A stretch of 64,000 nt of DNA from Wenyingzhuangia marina (GTDB lineage Bacteria > Bacteroidota > Bacteroidia > Flavobacteriales > Flavobacteriaceae). Of this stretch, positions 1 through 7,744 are shown piece by piece. The stretch lies in the NCBI RefSeq assembly GCF_900130035.1, contig NZ_FQXQ01000002.1, positions 1 through 64,000 on the forward strand. The letters run 5' to 3'. Numbering within the stretch: the first letter of the stretch is position 1; each line of letters starts with the position of its first letter. The notes beneath the pieces are model-generated. The model was not told the origin of the DNA and searched no databases. It saw only the letters and a list, made by a program, of their open reading frames with translations. The position numbers were made by a program, and so were the translations under genes.

Positions 1-95
1 CAGGACCATTATCATCAATTACTGGATTGTTAAAACATCCTTTAACAGATAGCGGATTGGCTCAATTCTTAGCGGATTACCAAAAAGGGAATTAG
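1..95 (+). CDS. Transaldolase (fructose-6-phosphate aldolase-like), C-terminal fragment
   Basis: This is a partial gene that runs off the left edge. Frame 3 is open from the edge to a TAG at 93-95 and encodes about 30 residues containing KHPLTDSGLAQFLADYQKGN. The HPLTD-x-G-x-x-x-FLxDY pattern is typical of the C-terminus of the small transaldolase/FSA family. These cytoplasmic enzymes move a dihydroxyacetone unit in the non-oxidative pentose phosphate pathway. Such an enzyme would fit the xylose and arabinose released by the downstream locus. The identification rests on a short tail only, so the active-site Lys cannot be seen. Confidence 0.75.
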   Translation, partial: GPLSSITGLLKHPLTDSGLAQFLADYQKGN

Positions 96-121
96 GTTAT
101 AAGGTTTTTGAATTTATTATA

Positions 122-171
122 ATAAATAATACTTAATTAAACAATCGGTTGTTTAGTTAAGTATTATTTGT
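122..171. repeat. Long near-perfect palindrome centred on the unit 1 operator
   Basis: The two arms pair around a centre between 146 and 147. From 124 to 169 every position is complementary except two T-G pairs (137/156 and 145/148). One more T-G pair (123/170) and an A-T pair (122/171) extend it. The inner 12 bases are the putative LacI-type operator. As RNA it would form a long hairpin and could also help terminate the upstream transaldolase transcript, but no clear T-run follows. Confidence 0.7.
141..152 (+). promoter_or_regulatory. Putative LacI-family operator, unit 1
   Basis: The sequence is ACAATCGGTTGT, a 12-base near-palindrome with a central CpG, as is common for LacI-family operators. 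The same word recurs upstream of other units in the window (15488, 40620, 40747), with variants at 26049 and 31608. Here it overlaps the predicted -33 TTG (149-151) of the promoter for the GH95 operon. That position would let a bound repressor block RNA polymerase. Confidence 0.7.
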
Positions 172-178
172 ATATTTG
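149..178 (+). promoter_or_regulatory. Predicted Bacteroidota promoter for unit 1
   Basis: A TTG at 149-151 and TATATTTG at 171-178 match the Bacteroidota -33 (TTG/TTTG) and -7 (TAnnTTTG) elements, separated by 19 bases. The same arrangement is found upstream of the first SusC gene. If used, transcription would start near 183-186 and leave a leader of about 175 bases before the GH95 start. Confidence 0.6.
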
Positions 179-358
179 ATAATATAATTAATTTTTTATT
201 TAGTTATATTGTAAAATATATAGTATTTAGTTAGTAATTATTAGAGACTGCTATTTTTATAGTGGTCTCTATCTAATTAAACAAGGTAAAGTCATATGTT
301 TTTTTAAAAGTGTAAAAACAACACTTTGAAAAGTATCGAATTAAAAAAGAGAATAATA

Positions 359-2821
359 ATGGTGAAAAGTTTGATGAATATAGTTTTGTTTTTATCGTTT
401 GCAAATATATTTTGTCAAGGATCTGAGGATTTAAAGTTATGGTATAAAACTTCTTCAGGAAATATTTGGGAAAATGCTTTGCCAATAGGTAATGGTTTTC
501 AAGGAGCAATGGTATATGGAAATGTAGAGAAAGATATTTTTCAATTAAACGAAGGAACTGTTTGGAGCGGAAGTCCAAATAGAAACGATAACCCAAATGC
601 TTTGGAGGCATTACCAAAAGTTAGAGAGCTTATTTTTAAAGGTGAATATAAAGCTGCTGAAAACTTAGCAAATGAGAAAATAATCACCAAAAAATCTCAC
701 GGACAAATGTTTCAGTCTGTAGGGAATTTGGAGTTAACATTTACAGATCATGAAAATTATTCTAATTATTACAGAGAATTAGATATTGAAAATGCTATTG
801 CTAAAACTACTTATAATGTTGATGGAGTAACATATACTCGAGAAGCTTTTACTTCTTTTCAAGATAGAGTTATGATTATAAAACTTTCGGCAGATAAACC
901 AAATAAATTATCTTTTTCAGCATCACTTACTAGTAAACATGTTAAGCAAGAAATTAAAGTTAATGGCAAAAATGAACTTTCACTTTGGGGAACTACAAGT
1001 GATCATGAAGGTGTTGAAGGAAAAGTTAAATTTAATGCACTTGCCAGAATAAAAACGGATGGTGGTAATATCACAAAATCTGCTAATACAGTAAATATTA
1101 AAAATGCTAATTCTGTTACTATACACGTCTCCATTGCTTCTAATTTTAATAATTATAAAGATATAAATGGAGATGAAAATCAGCGAGCTAAAGATTATAT
1201 GAATAAAGCTTTCGATAAGAATTTTGAAATTATGAAGGCTCAACATATTGCTGCTTATCAAAAGTATTTTAACCGTGTGAAACTTGATTTAGGTACTACA
1301 GATGCTTCTAAATTGCCAACTGATGAACGACTTAAAAAATTTAATGATACAGAAGATCCATCATTTGTTACTTTATACTATCAATACGGTAGGTATTTAT
1401 TAATTTCTTCTTCACAGCCAGGTGGACAACCAGCAAACTTGCAAGGTATTTGGAACGGAAGTATGAAGCCAGCATGGGATAGTAAATACACCATTAATAT
1501 TAATACAGAAATGAATTATTGGCCAGCTGAGAAAACCAATCTTTCTGAAATGCATGAGCCACTTTTAAAAATGATTATGGAACTTTCCGAAACAGGAAAA
1601 GAAACAGCAAAAGTCATGTACGATGCCGATGGTTGGTTAGCGCATCATAATACTGATATATGGAGAATAACAGGTCCCGTTGATGGTTCTTTTTGGGGAA
1701 TTTGGAACGGTGGAGGAGCTTGGTTAAGTCAACATTTATGGGAACATTATTTATATACTGGAGATAAAATGTATCTAAAATCTGTATACCCTGCAATTAA
1801 AGGTGCTGCAGAATTTTATGTTGATTTTTTAGTAGAACATCCAAAATATAAATGGTTGGTAATTGCACCGGGAAATTCTCCTGAAAATGCTCCAGAAGAA
1901 CATCAAAGAGCTTCTATAACAGCTGGATCAACCATGGATAATCAACTTGTTTTTGATGTTTTTAGCACAACTATTAACGCTGCTAAGGCATTAGGAGAGG
2001 ATAAAGAATTAATTGAAAAACTAGAAGGATTAAAGAAAAGGTTACCGCCTATGCAAATAGGTAAACATAACCAGTTGCAAGAATGGTTAGATGATGTTGA
2101 TAGTCCAACAGATAATCATCGACATATTTCACACTTATATGGATTGTATCCTTCTAATCAGATTTCGCCATATAACAACCCTAAACTTTTTGCTGCAGCA
2201 AAAAACACATTATTACAAAGAGGAGATGTTTCTACAGGTTGGAGCATGGGCTGGAAAGTAAATTGGTGGGCAAAAATGCAAGATGGAAATCATGCATATC
2301 AATTAATTAAAAACCAGTTAATGCCGCTTGGTTCTGTTCGTGGTGGTGGCGGTACTTATAATAACCTTTTTGATGCACATCCACCTTTTCAAATTGATGG
2401 TAACTTTGGTTGTACTTCTGGAATTACAGAAATGTTAATGCAAAGTTCAGATGGAGCAGTACATTTAATACCGGCTTTACCAGATAATTTTAAGAATGGT
2501 ATGATTAGTGGATTAAAGACAAGAGGTGGTTTTACCATTGATAATATGATATGGGAAAATGGTAAGTTAACTTCTGTAAAAATCACATCAACTTTAGGAG
2601 GCAACTTAAGATTAAGAACACCTAATGAAATCAAATCGAAATCAGGAAAAAAACTTAAAAAAGCATCTGGTGAGAATAAGAATGATTTTTTTGTAGTTAG
2701 TGAAATTAAAGAGCCTATCATTTCTAAAGATTCTGATATTCAACCAATACAATTAAAAAGAACATTTCTATACGATATACCTACTCAAAAAGGTAGATCT
2801 TATACTTTTAAAATGAAATAG
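359..2821 (+). CDS. GH95 glycoside hydrolase (alpha-L-galactosidase or alpha-L-fucosidase)
   Basis: The protein has 820 residues from the ATG at 359; upstream in-frame codons only offer a TTG. The start MVKSLMNIVLFLSF is a signal peptide ending near CQG. The GH95 N-terminal signature GNGFQGAMVYG is present, followed by NINTEMNYWPAE (about 378-389), whose Asn residues assist catalysis in the family, PGNSPENAPEE (about 503, likely general acid Glu), HRHISHLYGLYPS (about 587) and QIDGNFG (about 678, catalytic Asp). GH95 enzymes act on terminal alpha-L-fucose or alpha-L-galactose. In a complex xylan locus, alpha-L-galactosidase acting on side-chain caps is the better guess, by analogy with the Bacteroides ovatus glucuronoarabinoxylan system. 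It is probably periplasmic and the first gene of a long operon behind an operator-bearing promoter. Confidence 0.88.
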   Translation: MVKSLMNIVLFLSFANIFCQGSEDLKLWYKTSSGNIWENALPIGNGFQGAMVYGNVEKDIFQLNEGTVWSGSPNRNDNPNALEALPKVRELIFKGEYKAAENLANEKIITKKSHGQMFQSVGNLELTFTDHENYSNYYRELDIENAIAKTTYNVDGVTYTREAFTSFQDRVMIIKLSADKPNKLSFSASLTSKHVKQEIKVNGKNELSLWGTTSDHEGVEGKVKFNALARIKTDGGNITKSANTVNIKNANSVTIHVSIASNFNNYKDINGDENQRAKDYMNKAFDKNFEIMKAQHIAAYQKYFNRVKLDLGTTDASKLPTDERLKKFNDTEDPSFVTLYYQYGRYLLISSSQPGGQPANLQGIWNGSMKPAWDSKYTININTEMNYWPAEKTNLSEMHEPLLKMIMELSETGKETAKVMYDADGWLAHHNTDIWRITGPVDGSFWGIWNGGGAWLSQHLWEHYLYTGDKMYLKSVYPAIKGAAEFYVDFLVEHPKYKWLVIAPGNSPENAPEEHQRASITAGSTMDNQLVFDVFSTTINAAKALGEDKELIEKLEGLKKRLPPMQIGKHNQLQEWLDDVDSPTDNHRHISHLYGLYPSNQISPYNNPKLFAAAKNTLLQRGDVSTGWSMGWKVNWWAKMQDGNHAYQLIKNQLMPLGSVRGGGGTYNNLFDAHPPFQIDGNFGCTSGITEMLMQSSDGAVHLIPALPDNFKNGMISGLKTRGGFTIDNMIWENGKLTSVKITSTLGGNLRLRTPNEIKSKSGKKLKKASGENKNDFFVVSEIKEPIISKDSDIQPIQLKRTFLYDIPTQKGRSYTFKMK

Positions 2822-2855
2822 AAAAATATCAATACTATAAACCAAAACATTATAA

Positions 2856-5168
2856 ATGCGTTTTAAATACTTTAATAAATCGATTTCCTTATTAGCTAAA
2901 AATTCAAGCTATTTATTTTTTTTACTAATTCCATGTTCATTTTTTGCTCAAATGGAACCTTTTAAATTACAAGAAGTAAGAATTACAGAAGGGCCTTTTA
3001 AAAATGCTCAAGATGTTGATATGAAATACATTCTTGATTTAGAACCAGACAGGTTGTTAGCTCCATATTTAATAGATGCTGGGTTTCCAACAAAAGAAGA
3101 TCGTTACGGGAACTGGGAAAGTATAGGCTTAGACGGACATATAGCTGGACACTATTTATCTGCTTTAGCAATGTTATATGCTTCAACAGATAATCAAGAA
3201 TTAAAAACACGTTTAGACTATATGCTTTCTGAATTAGAGCGTTGTCAAAACAAAAATGGTAATGGTTATGTTGGAGGAATACCACAAGGAAAAATATTTT
3301 GGGAACGCATACATAAGGGAGATATAGATGGAAGTGGTTTTGGCTTAAATAATACATGGGTACCTTTATATAATATACATAAATTATTTGCAGGTTTAAT
3401 AGATGCTTACCGTTTTACTGGAAGTGAAAAAGCTAAAATGATTGTTGTTAAACTAGTGGATTGGTTTGTTGATTTAATTGAACCTCTTTCTGATGAGCAA
3501 ATTCAAAATATTTTAAAGACTGAACATGGAGGTATTAATGAATCTTTTGCAGATTTATACATTATTACAAAAAATAAAGAATACTTAAATACAGCTAAGA
3601 AATTAACACACAAAAATTTTCTAAACCCACTACTGCAAAAAGAAGACAAGTTAACAGGACTGCATGCTAATACCCAAATTCCTAAAGTTCTTGGGTATGA
3701 AAAAGTAGCAGAATTAACAGATAATAAAGAATTATCGGAAGCTGTTAAGTTTTTTTGGCATGATGTTGCACAGACCAGAAGTGTTGCTTTTGGAGGTAAC
3801 AGTGTGGCAGAACACTTTAATCCTGTTAATGATTTTAGTGGTATGATAAAATCAAATCAAGGACCAGAAACGTGTAATTCTTACAACATGGTTCGATTAA
3901 GTAAAGCTTTGTTTTTGGATCATAATGATGTAAGTTATTTAGATTTTTATGAGCGTACACTTTACAATCATATCCTTTCAAGTCAGCATCCAGAAAAAGG
4001 AGGTTTTGTATATTTTACACCTATTCGTCCTAATCATTACAGAGTATATTCGCAACCTAATACAAGCATGTGGTGTTGTGTAGGTTCTGGTTTAGAAAAT
4101 CATACTAAATACGGTGAACTTATTTATAGCCATAACGAGAAAGATGTGTATGTTAATTTGTTTATTCCATCTACTTTAAATTGGAAAGAAAAAGGAATTT
4201 CCATAACTCAAAACACTAAGTTTCCTTACGAAAATGAATCTGAATTAGTTTTAAAACTTAAAAAGAAGCAAACATTTTCAGTGAATATTCGTCAGGCAAA
4301 ATGGGCAGAAAATTTTGAAGTTTTTGTAAATGGAAAACTTCAAAAAATACAAGGAAAACCTTCCAGTTATATTACGATTAATAGAAAATGGAAATCAGGT
4401 GATAAAATTACTGTAAAATTTAAAACTTCAACTCACTTAGAAAATTTGCCTGATGGATCTAATTGGGTAGCCTATGTTGATGGCCCTATTGTATTAGCAG
4501 CCAAAACTTCAACTCAAAATTTAGATGGTTTATTTGCTGATGATAGTCGTATGGGGCATGTAGCTCATGGTAAATATTTTCCATTAGATGAAGCTTATGC
4601 TTTAGTTGGTGAGAAAAACAGTTATTTGTCAAAAGCAAAAGACAATGGAAACCTTCATTTTAGTTTAGATTCTTTAGAGCTTCAACCATTTTTTGAAGTA
4701 CATGATGCACGTTATCAAATGTATTTTCAAACATACAGTCCTAGTGAATATGAAGAAAAGCAAGCCATGCTTAAGCAGCAAGAATTGGAGGCAGCAGCTC
4801 TTGAGGCTAAAACCATTGATAAAGTAAATTGTGGAGAGCAACAACCAGAAGTTGGACATTTATATAAAGGAGAAAAAAGTTTTTCTGGTTATGATGATAA
4901 ATTTTGGAGAAGTACTCGTGGTTATATGTTTTATCAATTTTTAAACAAAAATTCTGAAGGTAAATTTTTAGATATTTCAGTATTGGATGAATTAAAGCTG
5001 GATAATGTTAATATTTCTGTAAATGAAAAACCTGCTGAAATTATTTCAACAAAAGATAAAACCATAAGAATAAAATTGAGTGATGAAGAGATTGTAAAAG
5101 TAAAAATTACATCAACTAACAACAGGCCAACACCAAGATTTTACGAATTGAGAATATTAAAAAACTAA
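2856..5168 (+). CDS. GH127/GH146 beta-L-arabinofuranosidase
   Basis: The protein has 770 residues with a signal peptide ending near SFFAQ. The catalytic module (about 30-550) shows ETCNSYNMVRLSKALF (about 338) and MWCCVGSGLENHTKYGE (about 405). In family member HypBA1, Glu338, Cys340, Cys417 and Cys418 bind zinc and supply the Cys nucleophile; the equivalent Glu and Cys residues are all present here. The C-terminal part (about 550-770) holds the extra beta-rich domains (DUF4986/DUF6805-like) common in Bacteroidota GH146-type enzymes. It would remove beta-L-arabinofuranose. GH146 is possible instead of GH127, and the two cannot be separated by eye. It lies 34 bases after GH95 in the same operon. 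Confidence 0.85.
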   Translation: MRFKYFNKSISLLAKNSSYLFFLLIPCSFFAQMEPFKLQEVRITEGPFKNAQDVDMKYILDLEPDRLLAPYLIDAGFPTKEDRYGNWESIGLDGHIAGHYLSALAMLYASTDNQELKTRLDYMLSELERCQNKNGNGYVGGIPQGKIFWERIHKGDIDGSGFGLNNTWVPLYNIHKLFAGLIDAYRFTGSEKAKMIVVKLVDWFVDLIEPLSDEQIQNILKTEHGGINESFADLYIITKNKEYLNTAKKLTHKNFLNPLLQKEDKLTGLHANTQIPKVLGYEKVAELTDNKELSEAVKFFWHDVAQTRSVAFGGNSVAEHFNPVNDFSGMIKSNQGPETCNSYNMVRLSKALFLDHNDVSYLDFYERTLYNHILSSQHPEKGGFVYFTPIRPNHYRVYSQPNTSMWCCVGSGLENHTKYGELIYSHNEKDVYVNLFIPSTLNWKEKGISITQNTKFPYENESELVLKLKKKQTFSVNIRQAKWAENFEVFVNGKLQKIQGKPSSYITINRKWKSGDKITVKFKTSTHLENLPDGSNWVAYVDGPIVLAAKTSTQNLDGLFADDSRMGHVAHGKYFPLDEAYALVGEKNSYLSKAKDNGNLHFSLDSLELQPFFEVHDARYQMYFQTYSPSEYEEKQAMLKQQELEAAALEAKTIDKVNCGEQQPEVGHLYKGEKSFSGYDDKFWRSTRGYMFYQFLNKNSEGKFLDISVLDELKLDNVNISVNEKPAEIISTKDKTIRIKLSDEEIVKVKITSTNNRPTPRFYELRILKN

Positions 5169-5182
5169 TAATTATATAGATT

Positions 5183-6148
5183 ATGAATTATAAAAATATT
5201 AAAATTTCACTTTTGTTTATTTCCTTGCTAGCGTATGGAAGTTCTTTTGCTCAGAATCCTATCATAACAGATATTTTTACGGCAGATCCAGCACCAATAG
5301 TTTATAACGAAACTGTATATCTTTATACAAGTCATGATACAGCAACAGTTGCTGATACCAATTATAAAATGCCTGATTGGTATGTTTTTTCATCAAAAGA
5401 TATGGTGAATTGGACCAATCACGGTTCTCCATTATCACCTAAATCATTTTCTTGGGCAACGGGTGATGCTTATGCTGCACAATGTATTGAGAGAAATGGG
5501 AAGTTTTATTGGTATGTTTCTACATTTCATAAAAAAGATGAAAACAGTAATGGTGGAGCAGCCATTGGTGTTGCCGTTTCAGACAGTCCAACAGGGCCTT
5601 TTAAAGATGCTATAGGAAAAGCTTTAATTGTAAACGAAATGACTACTGAATTAAAACATGGTTGGGATGATATTGATCCTACAGTGTTTATTGATGATGA
5701 TGGACAAGCATATTTGTACTGGGGAAATGGAAGCTGTAGAATGGTGAAATTAAAAGAAAATATGATTGAGCTAGAGGGAGAAATAACCAATTTTAAACCT
5801 AAAAATTACATCGAAGGTCCGTGGGTTTACAAAAGAAAAGATTTGTATTATTTAGTATATGCTAGTGTAGGTACAAAGCCAGAGATGATTGAATATTGTA
5901 CTGCTACCAGTCCAGAAGGACCATGGGAATATAGAGGTATTATTCAAGAAAACGTGCCTAATAGTTTTACTACACATCCAGGTATTGTTGATTTTAAAGG
6001 GAAATCATATTTCATGTATCACAATGGTACACTTCCTACAGGAGGAAGTTATAGACGTTCCATTTGTATTGATTACATGTATTACAATGAAGATGGTACC
6101 ATTCAAAAAATTGTTCAAACCAAAGAAGGTGTAAAGCCTGTTAAATAA
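5183..6148 (+). CDS. GH43 glycosidase, single domain
   Basis: The protein has 321 residues with a signal peptide ending at SSFAQ. The five-bladed propeller family signature is clear: TADPAPIVYN (general base Asp near 34), [20 protein letters not shown] (pKa-modulating Asp near 164) and YIEGPWVYK (general acid Glu near 211). It is closely similar to the catalytic modules of the two GH43-CBM6 genes further down the operon but lacks the CBM6. The likely activity is alpha-L-arabinofuranosidase or beta-xylosidase on decorated xylan oligosaccharides. The subfamily is not assigned. It starts 14 bases after the GH127/146 gene. Confidence 0.88.
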   Translation: MNYKNIKISLLFISLLAYGSSFAQNPIITDIFTADPAPIVYNETVYLYTSHDTATVADTNYKMPDWYVFSSKDMVNWTNHGSPLSPKSFSWATGDAYAAQCIERNGKFYWYVSTFHKKDENSNGGAAIGVAVSDSPTGPFKDAIGKALIVNEMTTELKHGWDDIDPTVFIDDDGQAYLYWGNGSCRMVKLKENMIELEGEITNFKPKNYIEGPWVYKRKDLYYLVYASVGTKPEMIEYCTATSPEGPWEYRGIIQENVPNSFTTHPGIVDFKGKSYFMYHNGTLPTGGSYRRSICIDYMYYNEDGTIQKIVQTKEGVKPVK

Positions 6149-6161
6149 AACAATCATAAAA

Positions 6162-7721
6162 ATGAAGTTTAGATATTTTATTCAGATAGCCTTAATCCTT
6201 TTTACGATTAACAATTATGGGCAAGATAATAAAGCACACAATCCGATAATATATGCAGATGTTCCAGATGCATCCATAATTAGAGTAGAAAATACTTATT
6301 ACATGAGTAGTACTACCATGCATATGAGTCCGGGGGTTCCTATTATGAAATCTAACGATTTGGTGAATTGGGAATTGGTGAGTTATGCTTATGATAGATT
6401 AGATGAAGTAGATGCCATGAATTTGGAGAATGGTAAAAGTACCTATGGAAGAGGATCTTGGGCAAGTTGTCTGCGTTATCACAAAGGTGTTTTTTATGTA
6501 AGTACTTTTGCAGCTACTACAGGTAAAACATATATATATTCAACTAAAAACATAGAAAAAGGTCCATGGAAAAAAATATCTTTTTCACCTGCTTATCACG
6601 ATCATTCTATTTTATTTGAAAATAACAAAGCTTATATTGTTTGGGGAGCTGGAAAAATAAGTATTGCGGAGTTAAAAGAAGATCTTTCGGATATTAAAGA
6701 AGAAACAAAAAGAGTACTTATAGAAAATGCAACAGCACCTTCTGGAGATAATATTATGTTACCCGCCGAAGGATCACAATTATTTAAGATACGTGGAAAA
6801 TATTATTTGTTCAATATTTCTTGGCCAAGAGGCGGAATGAGAACAGTTATTATTCACAAAGCAGATAATCTTTCAGGACCTTGGGAAGGCCGAGTTGCTT
6901 TACAAGATAAAGGAGTAGCGCAGGGAGGTTTAGTCAGTACCCCAAAAGGGGAGTGGTTTTCATACTTATTTAAAGACAATGGAGGTGTTGGTAGAATTCC
7001 TTATATAGTACCTGTAAAATGGGTTAACGATTGGCCAGTTTTGGGAGAAAATGGAAAAGTCCCTTCAACGCTTGATTTGCCAAAGAGTAAAGGATTGATT
7101 CCTGGAATAGTAAACTCAGACAATTTTGATCGCAAAAAAAATGAAAAAGATTTACCATTGGTTTGGCAATGGAATCACAATCCAAATAATGATTTATGGT
7201 CAGTAAAAGATAGAAAAGGATTTTTAAGATTAAAAACAGGTAGGGTAGATACTTTATTGGTTCAGGCAAAAAACACACTTACTCAACGAACCATAGGACC
7301 AGAAAGTAAAGCCACAACATTATTAGATGTAAGTAACATGAATGAAGGAGATGTTTCAGGTTTGTGTTTGTTACAAAAACAGTATGGTTTTATTGCTGTA
7401 AAAAAAGAAAATGGAATAAAAAAAATCATCATGGTTAGCGCGGCTAGTGGCACCGAAAAAGAACTAGGAAGTATTCCATTAAAACAAAATCAAGTTTATT
7501 TTAAAGCAGAATGTGATTTTAAAAATCAAAAAGATTCAGGACAATTTTATTACAGTCTTGATGGTAAAAAATGGGAGTCTTTAGGTGATCTAATTAAACT
7601 ACCTTATACATTACCGCATTTTATGGGATACAGATTTGGATTGTTTAATTATGCTACAAAACAAATAGGTGGATTTGTAGATTTTGATTATTTCAATATT
7701 TCTGATAAAATATCAGAATAA
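6162..7721 (+). CDS. GH43 glycosidase with C-terminal beta-sandwich (GH43_12-like)
   Basis: The protein has 519 residues with a signal peptide ending near NNYGQ. The GH43 propeller carries NPIIYADVPDASII (base Asp near 36), YHDHSILF (Asp near 146) and LPAEGSQLFK (acid Glu near 202). The TMHMSPGVPIMKSNDLVNWE segment is typical of the XynB-like branch. Residues about 330-515 form a concanavalin-like beta-sandwich of the kind that follows the propeller in two-domain beta-xylosidases and arabinofuranosidases. It probably acts in the periplasm on xylo-oligosaccharide side chains. GH43_12 is a resemblance, not a proven subfamily. Confidence 0.85.
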   Translation: MKFRYFIQIALILFTINNYGQDNKAHNPIIYADVPDASIIRVENTYYMSSTTMHMSPGVPIMKSNDLVNWELVSYAYDRLDEVDAMNLENGKSTYGRGSWASCLRYHKGVFYVSTFAATTGKTYIYSTKNIEKGPWKKISFSPAYHDHSILFENNKAYIVWGAGKISIAELKEDLSDIKEETKRVLIENATAPSGDNIMLPAEGSQLFKIRGKYYLFNISWPRGGMRTVIIHKADNLSGPWEGRVALQDKGVAQGGLVSTPKGEWFSYLFKDNGGVGRIPYIVPVKWVNDWPVLGENGKVPSTLDLPKSKGLIPGIVNSDNFDRKKNEKDLPLVWQWNHNPNNDLWSVKDRKGFLRLKTGRVDTLLVQAKNTLTQRTIGPESKATTLLDVSNMNEGDVSGLCLLQKQYGFIAVKKENGIKKIIMVSAASGTEKELGSIPLKQNQVYFKAECDFKNQKDSGQFYYSLDGKKWESLGDLIKLPYTLPHFMGYRFGLFNYATKQIGGFVDFDYFNISDKISE

Positions 7722-7744
7722 AACTCATTTAAAATAGCTTATCA

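Noticed and set aside
122-171. Palindrome as a simple terminator only
   Set aside because: Its core is the same 12-base word found at the other units and it overlaps a promoter; no T-run follows, so a regulatory role is the better reading.
326-358. TTG-initiated extension of the GH95 gene
   Set aside because: The ATG at 359 has a purine-rich site just upstream and gives a clean signal peptide; the extension adds 11 charged residues before it.
273-617. Minus-strand ORF of 114 residues across the GH95 start
   Set aside because: It is antisense to a well-supported gene, Phe/Leu/Tyr-rich and has no family features; a shadow of AT-rich coding DNA.
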